DNA of 11,743 bases. It comes from Clostridia bacterium (GTDB lineage: Bacteria > Bacillota > Clostridia > Oscillospirales > Butyricicoccaceae). The notes under the pieces were generated by a model, which worked only from the letters and a program-made list of their open reading frames with translations, did not search any database and had not been told where the DNA came from. Where the stretch lies: NCBI GenBank assembly GCA_017552495.1, contig JAFZPW010000130.1, forward strand, positions 1 through 11,743, in the 5' to 3' direction. The position numbers and the translations under genes were made by a program. Of this stretch, positions 1 to 6,267 are shown piece after piece; positions within the stretch are counted from its first letter, which is position 1, and each line of letters begins with the position of its first letter.

Positions 1-654
1 CGCCGCGTGGTGAGCTTCGGCATGGGCGAAGCCTGCGACGTTCATCCCGAACACATCGTCATGGCCGACGGCTGCTACGGCTGCGACGTGATCGTTTTTG
101 GCAAACTGTGGTGCCGCATGAAGCTCAGCGTTCCGGGAAAGCACAATCTGGTGAACGCGCTGGCGGCGGCGGCCGTGGCCGCCGAGCTGGGTGTTTGCTC
201 CGAGGACTTTGCCAAAGGGATCCGAGCCTATACCGGCGTCGGGCGGCGGTTTGAGTTTATCAAAGAATGGCGCGGCGCAAAGGTATATGACGATTATGCC
301 CACCATCCCAACGAGATCGAGGCCACTCTAAAGGCGGCCAAGGAGCAGGCTCCCAACCGGGTGATCTGCGTATTCCAGCCGCACACATATTCCCGCACGG
401 TTTCTTTCCTGGATGACTTTGCCGCGGCGCTTAGTCACGCGGACAAAGCGATCCTCTGTCCCATTTATGCCGCCCGGGAGACCAACACCTGGGGGATATC
501 CTCGGACGACATCGCCAAAAGAATCCCCAGCGGCGAATCGGTTGCGGATTTTGCCCACGCTGCGACCCGGCTGGAAGAATTGGTGGAGCCGGGCGATCTG
601 ATCTTTACCATGGGCGCCGGAACCATCAATCAGCTCGCTTCATTTTTGAAATAA
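1..654 (+). CDS. murC: UDP-N-acetylmuramate--L-alanine ligase, C-terminal part (5' truncated)
   Basis: MurC is the cytoplasmic ATP-dependent ligase that adds L-alanine to UDP-MurNAc, the first amino-acid step of peptidoglycan precursor synthesis. The reading frame is open from base 1, so the gene begins upstream of the window; the GTG codons at 7 and 10 are internal. The 217 visible residues are roughly the last half of a protein usually near 460 residues. They hold the end of the central Mur domain (HNLVNALAAAAVAAE, about residues 48-62) and the MurC signature YDDYAHHPNEI (about residues 97-107) in the C-terminal domain, followed by VFQPHTYSRT. The N-terminal UDP-binding domain and the ATP P-loop are outside the window. 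The stop is TAA at 652-654. No T-tract terminator follows, so transcription probably continues into the phosphatase gene 49 bp downstream. The identification is firm. Confidence 0.96.
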   Translation, partial: RRVVSFGMGEACDVHPEHIVMADGCYGCDVIVFGKLWCRMKLSVPGKHNLVNALAAAAVAAELGVCSEDFAKGIRAYTGVGRRFEFIKEWRGAKVYDDYAHHPNEIEATLKAAKEQAPNRVICVFQPHTYSRTVSFLDDFAAALSHADKAILCPIYAARETNTWGISSDDIAKRIPSGESVADFAHAATRLEELVEPGDLIFTMGAGTINQLASFLK

Positions 655-678
655 AGGGGCGGTGCGGCTCTGTGCGCC

Positions 679-699
679 GCGCCTTTCCGGAAAGGGCGC
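679..699 (+). promoter_or_regulatory. Hairpin overlapping the ribosome binding site of the phosphatase gene
   Basis: Left arm GCGCCTTT (679-686) pairs with AAAGGGCGC (691-699) with one bulged G, leaving a CCGG loop (687-690). The right arm contains the Shine-Dalgarno-like GGAAAGGG (689-696) of the ATG at 704. The pairing is read from the sequence; an effect on translation is inference. Confidence 0.4.
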
Positions 700-703
700 T
701 TTC

Positions 704-1315
704 ATGGGAAGTTTATTGCAAAGCACATTCAACACCCGGCAACTGATTCCCGGCAACTTTCGCTATCTGCGTTCCGACGTTCCAGACAAGATCACGGAGG
801 CGGAAAAGCAGTTTTTGCTGCAAAACAACGTGAAACTGGCAATCGACCTGCGCTCTGACAGGGAACGAAAAAGCCGCCCCTGTCCTTTGGCGGAGGACAG
901 CCGCTTTGCGTATCGCTCCATGCCCGTTACCACAGGCGACATCGTTCCTCGCCGCTTTGAAGACGTCCCCGCCGGTTATCTGGCTATGGTGGACGCGCAA
1001 ATGGAGCGCATCATTCGCGTCGTGGAATCCGCCCCCTGCGGCGTGCTCTATTTCTGCAACGCCGGAAAAGACCGCACCGGTGTGGTTTCCGCTCTGCTTT
1101 TACGAAATATGGGCGCGCCGCGCGAAACCATTATAGCGGATTATGTCCGCTCGGCAGAGTTTTTATCGGATATGCTCCGCGATTTTGTTTCCACGCGGCC
1201 GGAACTCAGACTCGAGGTTGTGACGCCCCGGGCATGGAGCATGGAATTCTTTTTAGACCGGGTGGTTTTTCCGCCGGAGCCGGATGGAAATGGAGTGACG
1301 CACGATGCAGAATAA
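704..1315 (+). CDS. Tyrosine-phosphatase-family protein (CX5R, GKDRTG P-loop)
   Basis: A 203-residue cytoplasmic protein resembling the bacterial tyrosine/dual-specificity phosphatase family (Y_phosphatase3 type). Near the N-terminus it has RYLRSDV and then IDLRSDRE, the usual entry block of that family. The catalytic P-loop is CNAGKDRTG at about residues 120-128, giving the nucleophilic Cys and the phosphate-binding Arg of CX5R. The residue before the Cys is Phe (YFC), where many members have His. No signal peptide or membrane segment is visible. I chose ATG 704 because GGAAAGGG lies 7 nt upstream; an in-frame GTG at 662 has no such site. Its 3' end overlaps pyrR by 11 bp, so the two are co-transcribed and probably translationally coupled. 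The substrate is unknown: phosphotyrosine, a phosphoinositide-like or another small phosphate ester all remain possible. Confidence 0.85.
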   Translation: MGSLLQSTFNTRQLIPGNFRYLRSDVPDKITEAEKQFLLQNNVKLAIDLRSDRERKSRPCPLAEDSRFAYRSMPVTTGDIVPRRFEDVPAGYLAMVDAQMERIIRVVESAPCGVLYFCNAGKDRTGVVSALLLRNMGAPRETIIADYVRSAEFLSDMLRDFVSTRPELRLEVVTPRAWSMEFFLDRVVFPPEPDGNGVTHDAE

Positions 1316-1865
1316 AATCAAAATTTTAGACGAGACCGCCGTTCACCGTGCGCTTGCGCGCATGACGCATGAGATCATCGAGCGCAATAACGGCGCCCAG
1401 GGACTTTGCCTGCTGGGTGTGCGCCGGAGGGGCATCCCGCTGGCAAAAATGCTGGCGGAGAATATCGCCCGGTTCGAGGGCGTGGAAATCCCCGTTGGCA
1501 CGCTGGACATTACGCCTCACCGGGACGATCTTTCTCCGCTGGACAAAGCCGATCTGCGCGGCGAATGCTCCTTCCCCTGCCCAGTGGAGGACAAGACTGT
1601 GGTGATTGTGGACGATGTGCTCTATACCGGCCGCAGCGCCCGCGCCGCCATCGAGGCGGTGTTCGCTTTCGGCAGACCCCAAAAACTGCAATTGGCCATA
1701 TTGGTGGATCGCGGCCATCGGGAGCTGCCCATCCGTGCCGATTACGTGGGGAAAAATCTTCCCACGGCACGGGAAGAGACTGTGGAGGTCTGCCTTCCCG
1801 AATATGACGGTGAGACAGCCGTTTATATTTGCAAAAATGGAGCAAGGAGCGATTTGACCCATTGA
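1305..1865 (+). CDS. pyrR: Pyrimidine operon RNA-binding attenuation regulator PyrR (UPRTase-like)
   Basis: PyrR is a phosphoribosyltransferase-fold protein. With UMP bound, it grips a hairpin in pyr leader RNAs and promotes termination; many members also have uracil phosphoribosyltransferase activity. The 186 residues match the usual size of about 180. The PRPP-loop signature VVIVDDVLYTGRSARAA is at about residues 98-114, and the family block VDRGHRELPIRADYVGKN at about 138-155 lies near the C-terminus. The ATG at 1305 has GGAG 9 nt upstream and lies inside the end of the phosphatase gene. The stop codon (1863-1865) sits within the -35 box of the promoter that drives pyrC. The cognate binding hairpin lies downstream at 1902-1934. 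pyrR is therefore transcribed from further upstream and not through its own attenuator. Identity is clear; UPRTase activity is a family inference. Confidence 0.96.
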   Translation: MQNKIKILDETAVHRALARMTHEIIERNNGAQGLCLLGVRRRGIPLAKMLAENIARFEGVEIPVGTLDITPHRDDLSPLDKADLRGECSFPCPVEDKTVVIVDDVLYTGRSARAAIEAVFAFGRPQKLQLAILVDRGHRELPIRADYVGKNLPTAREETVEVCLPEYDGETAVYICKNGARSDLTH

Positions 1866-1897
1866 CAAAGCGCCCGCTTGGTGCTATACTCTCTTCA
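1862..1897 (+). promoter_or_regulatory. Sigma-A-type promoter of the pyr operon
   Basis: The -35 box TTGACA (1862-1867) and -10 box TATACT (1885-1890) are separated by exactly 17 bp. The -35 is a perfect consensus match and the -10 matches 5 of 6. The expected transcription start is near A1897, just ahead of the PyrR-binding hairpin. The -35 box overlaps the pyrR stop codon. This is the clearest promoter in the window. Confidence 0.9.
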
Positions 1898-1901
1898 AAT
1901 G

Positions 1902-1934
1902 ATCTTTAATCCGATACAGAGAGATCGGCAAGAT
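1902..1934 (+). promoter_or_regulatory. PyrR-binding hairpin (anti-antiterminator)
   Basis: Lower stem ATCTT (1902-1906) pairs with AAGAT (1930-1934). The internal loop is TAAT opposite C1929. Upper stem CCGAT (1911-1915) pairs with ATCGG (1924-1928), and the terminal loop ACAGAGAG spans 1916-1923. A purine-rich AGAGAG loop on a short stem, an asymmetric internal loop and a lower stem are the hallmarks of PyrR binding loops in Bacillus pyr leaders. The 3' side of the hairpin is also the 5' arm of the antiterminator, so PyrR binding would favour termination. Confidence 0.88.
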
Positions 1935-2002
1935 TGTCATAACGCCGTCGGCCACGGAATCGTCTGTGGCAGAATGTTTGTCATGTCATGCCTTGCCGGA
2001 TC
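1923..2002 (+). promoter_or_regulatory. pyr leader antiterminator
   Basis: CGGCAAG (1926-1932), on the 3' side of the PyrR hairpin, is complementary over 7 bp to CTTGCCG (1992-1998), the 5' arm of the terminator. With G1999 bulged, three more pairs form between 1923-1925 and 2000-2002. The enclosed loop holds a small hairpin, GCCAC (1951-1955) with GTGGC (1966-1970). The antiterminator excludes both the PyrR hairpin and the terminator, which gives the classic three-way switch. Confidence 0.8.
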
Positions 2003-2022
2003 CGGCAAGGCCATTTATTTTT
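1990..2022 (+). terminator. Intrinsic terminator of the pyr attenuator
   Basis: Bases 1990-2011 form a perfect 22-nt palindrome. The arm GCCTTGCC (1990-1997) pairs with GGCAAGGC (2004-2011) around a GGATCC centre. A T-rich run (2014-2022, TTTATTTTT) follows. It lies between the promoter and pyrC and would stop transcription when the antiterminator is blocked. It would also catch read-through from murC-pyrR. Confidence 0.88.
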
Positions 2023-2040
2023 GAAAGTGAGGGAAAGGCC

Positions 2041-3270
2041 ATGAGCAAAACCGTATACGCCACCGTTCATACCCATCCGTCGTTCCCTGAATTCACCGCG
2101 GCTGCTGTGGCGAATCGGTATCCCGCATTTCTCGATTCTTCTCTCAACCGTCCCGAATATGATCTATTTCCCGGTTTTTGCGATGTGCATGTGCATTTTC
2201 GTGAGCCGGGATTTTCTTATAAAGAGACCATCGCCACCGGAAGCGCCGCCGCCGCCGCTGGCGGCTATACCGCCGTCTGTGCCATGCCAAATCTTGATCC
2301 CGTGCCCGACAGTGTGGAGCATCTGGAACAGGAAGAGGCGCGTATCGCAAAGGAAGCGCACATCCGGGTTGTGCCCTACGGCGCGCTGACGGTGGGCGAG
2401 CGCGGCGAGCGTCCCGCCGATCTGGCGGATATGGCATCCCGTGTGGCTGCCTTTTCCGACGACGGACGCGGTGTGCAAAGCGAATCCATGATGCGGGAGC
2501 TGATGACGGCCTGCCGGAGTCTGGGCAAGCTCATCGCCGCCCATTGTGAGGACAATTCCCTGCTGCGCGGCGGCTATATCCATGACGGCGACTATGCCAG
2601 AACCCACGGTCACCGGGGCATTTGCAGCGAAAGCGAATGGGGCCCGATCCAGCGGGATCTCCGGCTTGCAAAAGAAACCGGCTGCGCCTATCATGTCTGT
2701 CATATTTCCTGCAAAGAGAGCGTGGCGCTCATCCGGCAGGCAAAAAAAGACGGCGTAAACGTCACTTGCGAAACGGCTCCCCATTATCTGCTGCTCACCG
2801 ACGCCGACCTGCAGGAGGACGGACGTTTCAAAATGAATCCGCCCCTCCGCTCTGCCGGCGACCGGGAAGCCCTGCTGGCGGGTCTGCTGGACGGCACCGT
2901 TGATATGATCGCCACTGACCACGCGCCGCACAGCGCCGAGGAGAAAAGCCGTGGATTGGAAAAAAGCGCTTTTGGCATCGTGGGGTTGGAGACCGCCTTT
3001 CCCCTGCTGTATACCCATCTGGTGAAACCCGGGATCCTCTCTTTCGACCGGCTGCTGGAACTTCTGGTTGTGAATCCCCGCAAACGCTTCGGCATTGAAT
3101 CCGACGCGGGCTTTTCGGTCTGGGATCTCGGCATGTCTTATAAGATCGACCCCGCAGGCTTTTGCTCCAAGGGCCGGGCCACCCCCTTCGCGGGCGATGC
3201 AGTCAACGGAAAATGCCTCGCCACCTATTTCAACGGAAATCAGGTTTATCAATGGAGTGAACAACCATGA
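2041..3270 (+). CDS. pyrC: Dihydroorotase (class I type)
   Basis: PyrC reversibly cyclises N-carbamoyl-L-aspartate to dihydroorotate, the third step of UMP synthesis. From ATG 2041 the protein has 409 residues. The metal-binding DVHVHFREPG is at 48-57 (His50, His52). FSDDG at 138-142 supplies the bridging Asp expected in class I enzymes. AHCED (His168), CHIS (His221) and ATDHAPH (Asp293) complete the centre. SKGRATPFAG at 377-386 is the usual C-terminal block. GAGGG (2029-2033) lies 7 nt before the ATG. An in-frame GTG at 1966 would add 25 residues encoded by the terminator hairpin and is rejected. The stretch before the first His is short and lacks the usual NG..VDP and DA.G..V.PG beta-strand pattern, so the N-terminal part of the beta-sandwich looks reduced. 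The 3' end overlaps pyrK by ATGA. Confidence 0.95.
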   Translation: MSKTVYATVHTHPSFPEFTAAAVANRYPAFLDSSLNRPEYDLFPGFCDVHVHFREPGFSYKETIATGSAAAAAGGYTAVCAMPNLDPVPDSVEHLEQEEARIAKEAHIRVVPYGALTVGERGERPADLADMASRVAAFSDDGRGVQSESMMRELMTACRSLGKLIAAHCEDNSLLRGGYIHDGDYARTHGHRGICSESEWGPIQRDLRLAKETGCAYHVCHISCKESVALIRQAKKDGVNVTCETAPHYLLLTDADLQEDGRFKMNPPLRSAGDREALLAGLLDGTVDMIATDHAPHSAEEKSRGLEKSAFGIVGLETAFPLLYTHLVKPGILSFDRLLELLVVNPRKRFGIESDAGFSVWDLGMSYKIDPAGFCSKGRATPFAGDAVNGKCLATYFNGNQVYQWSEQP

Positions 3271-4001
3271 AACAGTCTCTTTTCACCATCACCGAAAACC
3301 GTTCCCTGACGGAAACCGTCATGGAACTTCGTCTGCGCGGCGACACCTCCGCCGTCACGACGCCGGGACAGTTTGTCAACCTCCGGCTGGATGGGCGGTT
3401 TCTCCGCCGTCCTATCTCTGTGTGCGACTGCGCGGGCGACACCCTGACCCTGATTTATAAGATCGTGGGCGGTGGCACCCGCCAGATGGCGCAGATGCAC
3501 CCCGGTCAACAGCTTGACCTGCTCACCGGGCTTGGCAACGGCTTTGACCCCGCATTTGCAGGCGACGCCCCCGTGCTTTTGGGCGGCGGCGTCGGCACGC
3601 CGCCCATGTATTGGCTGGCAAAAACGCTGATCGCCCGGGGCGTACCCGTTCGCGCGGTGCTGGGCTTCAACACAAAAAGCGAAGTATTTTATGAAAAAGA
3701 GTTGAAAGCCCTGGGCGCGGAGGTCACCGTTGCCACGGTAGACGGCAGTTATGGCGTCAAGGGCTTCATAACCGACGGCCTGCCGAAACAGTATTCTTAC
3801 TTCTTTGCCTGCGGCCCCGAGCCCATGCTGAAGGCGGTTTGGAAAAGCACGAGCACGTCGGGACAACTCAGTTTTGAGGAGCGCATGGGCTGCGGCTTCG
3901 GCGCCTGCATGGGCTGCTCCTGCAAGACGCTCACCGGATACAAGCGCATCTGTAAGGACGGCCCCGTTTTGCGAAAGGAGGAGATCCTGTGGGAAGCATG
4001 A
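3267..4001 (+). CDS. pyrK: Dihydroorotate dehydrogenase B electron-transfer subunit
   Basis: PyrK carries electrons from PyrD to NAD+ through FAD and a [2Fe-2S] cluster, forming the PyrD2-PyrK2 type 1B enzyme in the cytoplasm. The 244 residues show a ferredoxin-reductase fold. GQFVNLRL (34-41) leads to the FAD-binding RRPIS (47-51). A glycine-rich block GGGVGTPPMYWLAK (106-119) fits the NAD-binding half. ACGPEPML follows at 181-188. The C-terminal cluster ligands are Cys209, Cys214, Cys217 and Cys229 (C-x4-C-x2-C-x11-C). The ATG at 3267 overlaps the pyrC TGA as ATGA, with GGAG 9 nt upstream. Its presence beside pyrD assigns the dehydrogenase to the NAD-linked class rather than the quinone-linked or fumarate-linked classes. 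Confidence 0.95.
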   Translation: MKQSLFTITENRSLTETVMELRLRGDTSAVTTPGQFVNLRLDGRFLRRPISVCDCAGDTLTLIYKIVGGGTRQMAQMHPGQQLDLLTGLGNGFDPAFAGDAPVLLGGGVGTPPMYWLAKTLIARGVPVRAVLGFNTKSEVFYEKELKALGAEVTVATVDGSYGVKGFITDGLPKQYSYFFACGPEPMLKAVWKSTSTSGQLSFEERMGCGFGACMGCSCKTLTGYKRICKDGPVLRKEEILWEA

Positions 4002-4915
4002 ACGTGACCCTCTGCGGTATTGAGTTGGATAATCCCGTGATCCCGGCCTCTGGCACCTTTGGCTACGGTTATGAGTTTGCGGAACTTTATGACATTAACT
4101 GTCTTGGCACCTTCTCCTTCAAGGGAACGACCCGCGAGCCCCGTTTCGGCAATCCCACGCCCCGCATCGCGGAATGCACATCGGGCATGATAAACGCCGT
4201 TGGGCTGCAAAATCCCGGCGTAGAACGGGTCATATCCGAAGAACTGCCCCGGCTCAGTCAGACGTTCCACAAGCCCGTTATGGCAAATGTCAGTGGATTC
4301 TCCGTGGAAGACTACGCCTATACCTGCCAGCGGCTGGACAAGCAGGAGCAGGTTGGCTGGCTGGAGGTTAACATCAGTTGTCCCAACGTCCACGGCGGCG
4401 GCATGAGTTTTGGCACCGACCCCGCCGCAGCCGCCTCGGTAATCCGGGCGGTGAAGGCGGTGACGACCAAGCCGGTGATCGCCAAACTGTCCCCCAACGT
4501 CACCAATATCACCGCCATCGCAAAGGCCTGCGAGGAAGCAGGTGCCGACGGCATCAGCTTAATCAACACGCTTCTGGGCATGCGCATCGATCTCAAAACC
4601 AAAAAGCCGGTGATCGCCAACACCATGGGCGGCTTTTCCGGCCCGGCTATCTTTCCCGTCGCTTTGCGTATGGTCTATCAGACGGCTCGTGCAGTAACGA
4701 TCCCCGTGATCGGCATCGGCGGTGTCAGCACGGCGGAGGACGTGATCGAAATGATGCTTGCCGGCGCCACGGCGGTAGAGGTCGGCGCGGCCAATCTGGT
4801 GAATCCCTTTGTCTGCCGCGACATCATTCGGGATCTGCCGAATGTGATGGAACGCTATCAAATCCACGCCCTGCGTGATATCATAGGAGGAACGATTGCA
4901 TGGGAAAAGATGTGA
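3989..4915 (+). CDS. pyrD: Dihydroorotate dehydrogenase B catalytic subunit
   Basis: PyrD is the FMN-containing subunit that oxidises dihydroorotate to orotate, the fourth step of the pathway. It is a 308-residue TIM barrel. The substrate/FMN region includes GMINAVGLQNPG (66-77), and VNISCPN (127-133) carries the active-site base Cys131 typical of class 1 enzymes. AKLSPNV (165-171), the FMN-side block NTMGGFSGPA (211-220) and VIGIGGV (240-246) follow. I chose GTG 3989 because AAAGGAGG ends 7 nt upstream. An ATG at 3998 would form an ATGA overlap with the pyrK stop but lies 16 nt from that site; it costs only three residues either way. With GTG the overlap with pyrK is 13 bp, and the 3' end overlaps pyrF by 16 bp, consistent with translational coupling through the operon. 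Confidence 0.95.
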   Translation: MGSMNVTLCGIELDNPVIPASGTFGYGYEFAELYDINCLGTFSFKGTTREPRFGNPTPRIAECTSGMINAVGLQNPGVERVISEELPRLSQTFHKPVMANVSGFSVEDYAYTCQRLDKQEQVGWLEVNISCPNVHGGGMSFGTDPAAAASVIRAVKAVTTKPVIAKLSPNVTNITAIAKACEEAGADGISLINTLLGMRIDLKTKKPVIANTMGGFSGPAIFPVALRMVYQTARAVTIPVIGIGGVSTAEDVIEMMLAGATAVEVGAANLVNPFVCRDIIRDLPNVMERYQIHALRDIIGGTIAWEKM

Positions 4916-5598
4916 TAATTGCCTGCGACTTTGCCGGCGCGCAGGAAACTTTTGCCTTTCTCGACCGGTTTGCCGGGGAAAAGCCCTTTGTCAAGATCGG
5001 GATGGAACTGTTTTATGCCGAAGGACCGGAGATCGTCCGGCAGATCAAAGCCCGCGGCCATAAAATTTTTCTCGACCTCAAGCTGCACGACATCCCCAAC
5101 ACGGTAAAAAAATCCATGGCCGTGCTTTCCAGCCTGAATGTGGATATCTGCAACCTGCACGCCGCAGGCACCGGCGCCATGATGCGCGCCGCGCTGGAGG
5201 GACTGACCCGGTCAGACGGAACGCGCCCGCTGCTCATCGCCGTGACTCAACTCACCTCTACCGATCAAGAAGCCATGGAGCAGGATCTCTGGATCCGTGA
5301 GCCCATCGACCAGGTGGTCATGCACTATGCGGAAAACGCAAAAAACGCGGGACTGGACGGCGTTGTCTGCTCGCCGCTGGAAGCGGAAAAGGTTCATGCC
5401 CGCTGCGGCGCGGGATTCCTTACCGTTACGCCGGGGATCCGGTTTGCCGACAGCGCCGCAGGCGACCAGAAGCGTATTACCACCCCCGCCATGGCAAAGG
5501 AACTGGGCTCGGATTATATCGTAGTGGGCCGCCCCATCACGGGTGCGCCCGACCCGGTGGCCGCTTACCGCCGGTGTGTCGCGGAATTTGTAGATTGA
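4900..5598 (+). CDS. pyrF: Orotidine 5'-phosphate decarboxylase
   Basis: PyrF removes CO2 from OMP to give UMP, the last step of the pathway. The protein has 232 residues, normal for the short (subfamily 1) bacterial form. Its core signature DLKLHDIPNTV (59-69) carries the catalytic Asp/Lys array, with Asp59, Lys61 and Asp64. VKIGMEL (31-37) precedes it. Near the C-terminus VTPGIR begins the phosphate-binding part and YIVVGRPITGAPDP completes it. AGGAGG (4885-4890) lies 9 nt before the ATG, which is inside the pyrD 3' end. It precedes pyrE by a 21-bp gap, the only gap between genes in the pyrC-pyrI run. Confidence 0.96.
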   Translation: MGKDVIIACDFAGAQETFAFLDRFAGEKPFVKIGMELFYAEGPEIVRQIKARGHKIFLDLKLHDIPNTVKKSMAVLSSLNVDICNLHAAGTGAMMRAALEGLTRSDGTRPLLIAVTQLTSTDQEAMEQDLWIREPIDQVVMHYAENAKNAGLDGVVCSPLEAEKVHARCGAGFLTVTPGIRFADSAAGDQKRITTPAMAKELGSDYIVVGRPITGAPDPVAAYRRCVAEFVD

Positions 5599-5619
5599 CT
5601 GAAATAAGGAGGAAATCGC

Positions 5620-6267
5620 GTGGAAGAACTGCAAACAATCATTGCAAAAGACCTGCTGTCCATCGGCGCCGTGTTTTTACGACCCAATGAGCCCTTTACC
5701 TGGGCCAGCGGCATCAAAAGCCCGGTTTACTGCGACAACCGTCTGACCCTGACGGCTCCCGCCGTCCGCACCGATGTGGAAAACGGGCTTGTCCAGTTTA
5801 TCCGGGAGCACTATCCTCAGGCGGAAGTTCTAATGGGTACCTCGACGGCAGGTATCGCTCACGCCGCCATTGTGGGACATCTGATGAACCTGCCCATGGG
5901 CTATGTACGCTCCGGCAACAAGGATCACGGACGGCAAAACCGCATTGAAGGCAAGCTGGAGCCCGGCCAGAAGGTCGTGGTGGTGGAGGATCTGATCTCC
6001 ACGGGCGGAAGCGTCATCGAGGTGGTGCAGGCCCTGCGGGAGGCGGGCGCTCATGTGCTGGGCGTGGTTTCCATCTTTACCTATGGCATGAAAAAGGGTC
6101 TGGAGCGGCTGAAGGCTGAAAACGTGACCAATTACTCCCTGACGAATTTTGACTGTATCGCCAGCGTGGCAGCGCAGGAAGGCTATATACAGTTGGAAGA
6201 TATGCAACGGTTGCTCGCATTTCGCGACAATCCCAATGACGAAAGCTGGATAGGAGGAACATTATGA
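5620..6267 (+). CDS. pyrE: Orotate phosphoribosyltransferase
   Basis: PyrE joins orotate and PRPP to form OMP, the fifth step of the pathway. It has 215 residues. F-TWASGIKSPVYCDNR (26-41) is the N-terminal orotate-side block. KDHGRQNRIEG (101-111) is the flexible catalytic loop with conserved Lys and His. VVVVEDLISTGGS (119-131) is the PRPP-binding motif. The start is GTG 5620, with AGGAGG (5607-5612) 7 nt upstream and no better ATG nearby. Its TGA overlaps the pyrB ATG as ATGA. In E. coli pyrE lies apart from pyrF, whereas here the last two catalytic steps are adjacent, as in several Gram-positive pyr operons. Confidence 0.96.
   Translation: MEELQTIIAKDLLSIGAVFLRPNEPFTWASGIKSPVYCDNRLTLTAPAVRTDVENGLVQFIREHYPQAEVLMGTSTAGIAHAAIVGHLMNLPMGYVRSGNKDHGRQNRIEGKLEPGQKVVVVEDLISTGGSVIEVVQALREAGAHVLGVVSIFTYGMKKGLERLKAENVTNYSLTNFDCIASVAAQEGYIQLEDMQRLLAFRDNPNDESWIGGTL

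Noticed and set aside
1966..2040. In-frame GTG at 1966 extending pyrC by 25 residues
   Set aside because: The extension is encoded by the attenuator, including the terminator hairpin, has no ribosome binding site, and the ATG at 2041 has GAGGG at 7 nt.
2164..3264. Long minus-strand open frame opposite pyrC (366 codons)
   Set aside because: It lies wholly antisense to a clear dihydroorotase, has no recognisable motif, and reflects GC-rich codon use.
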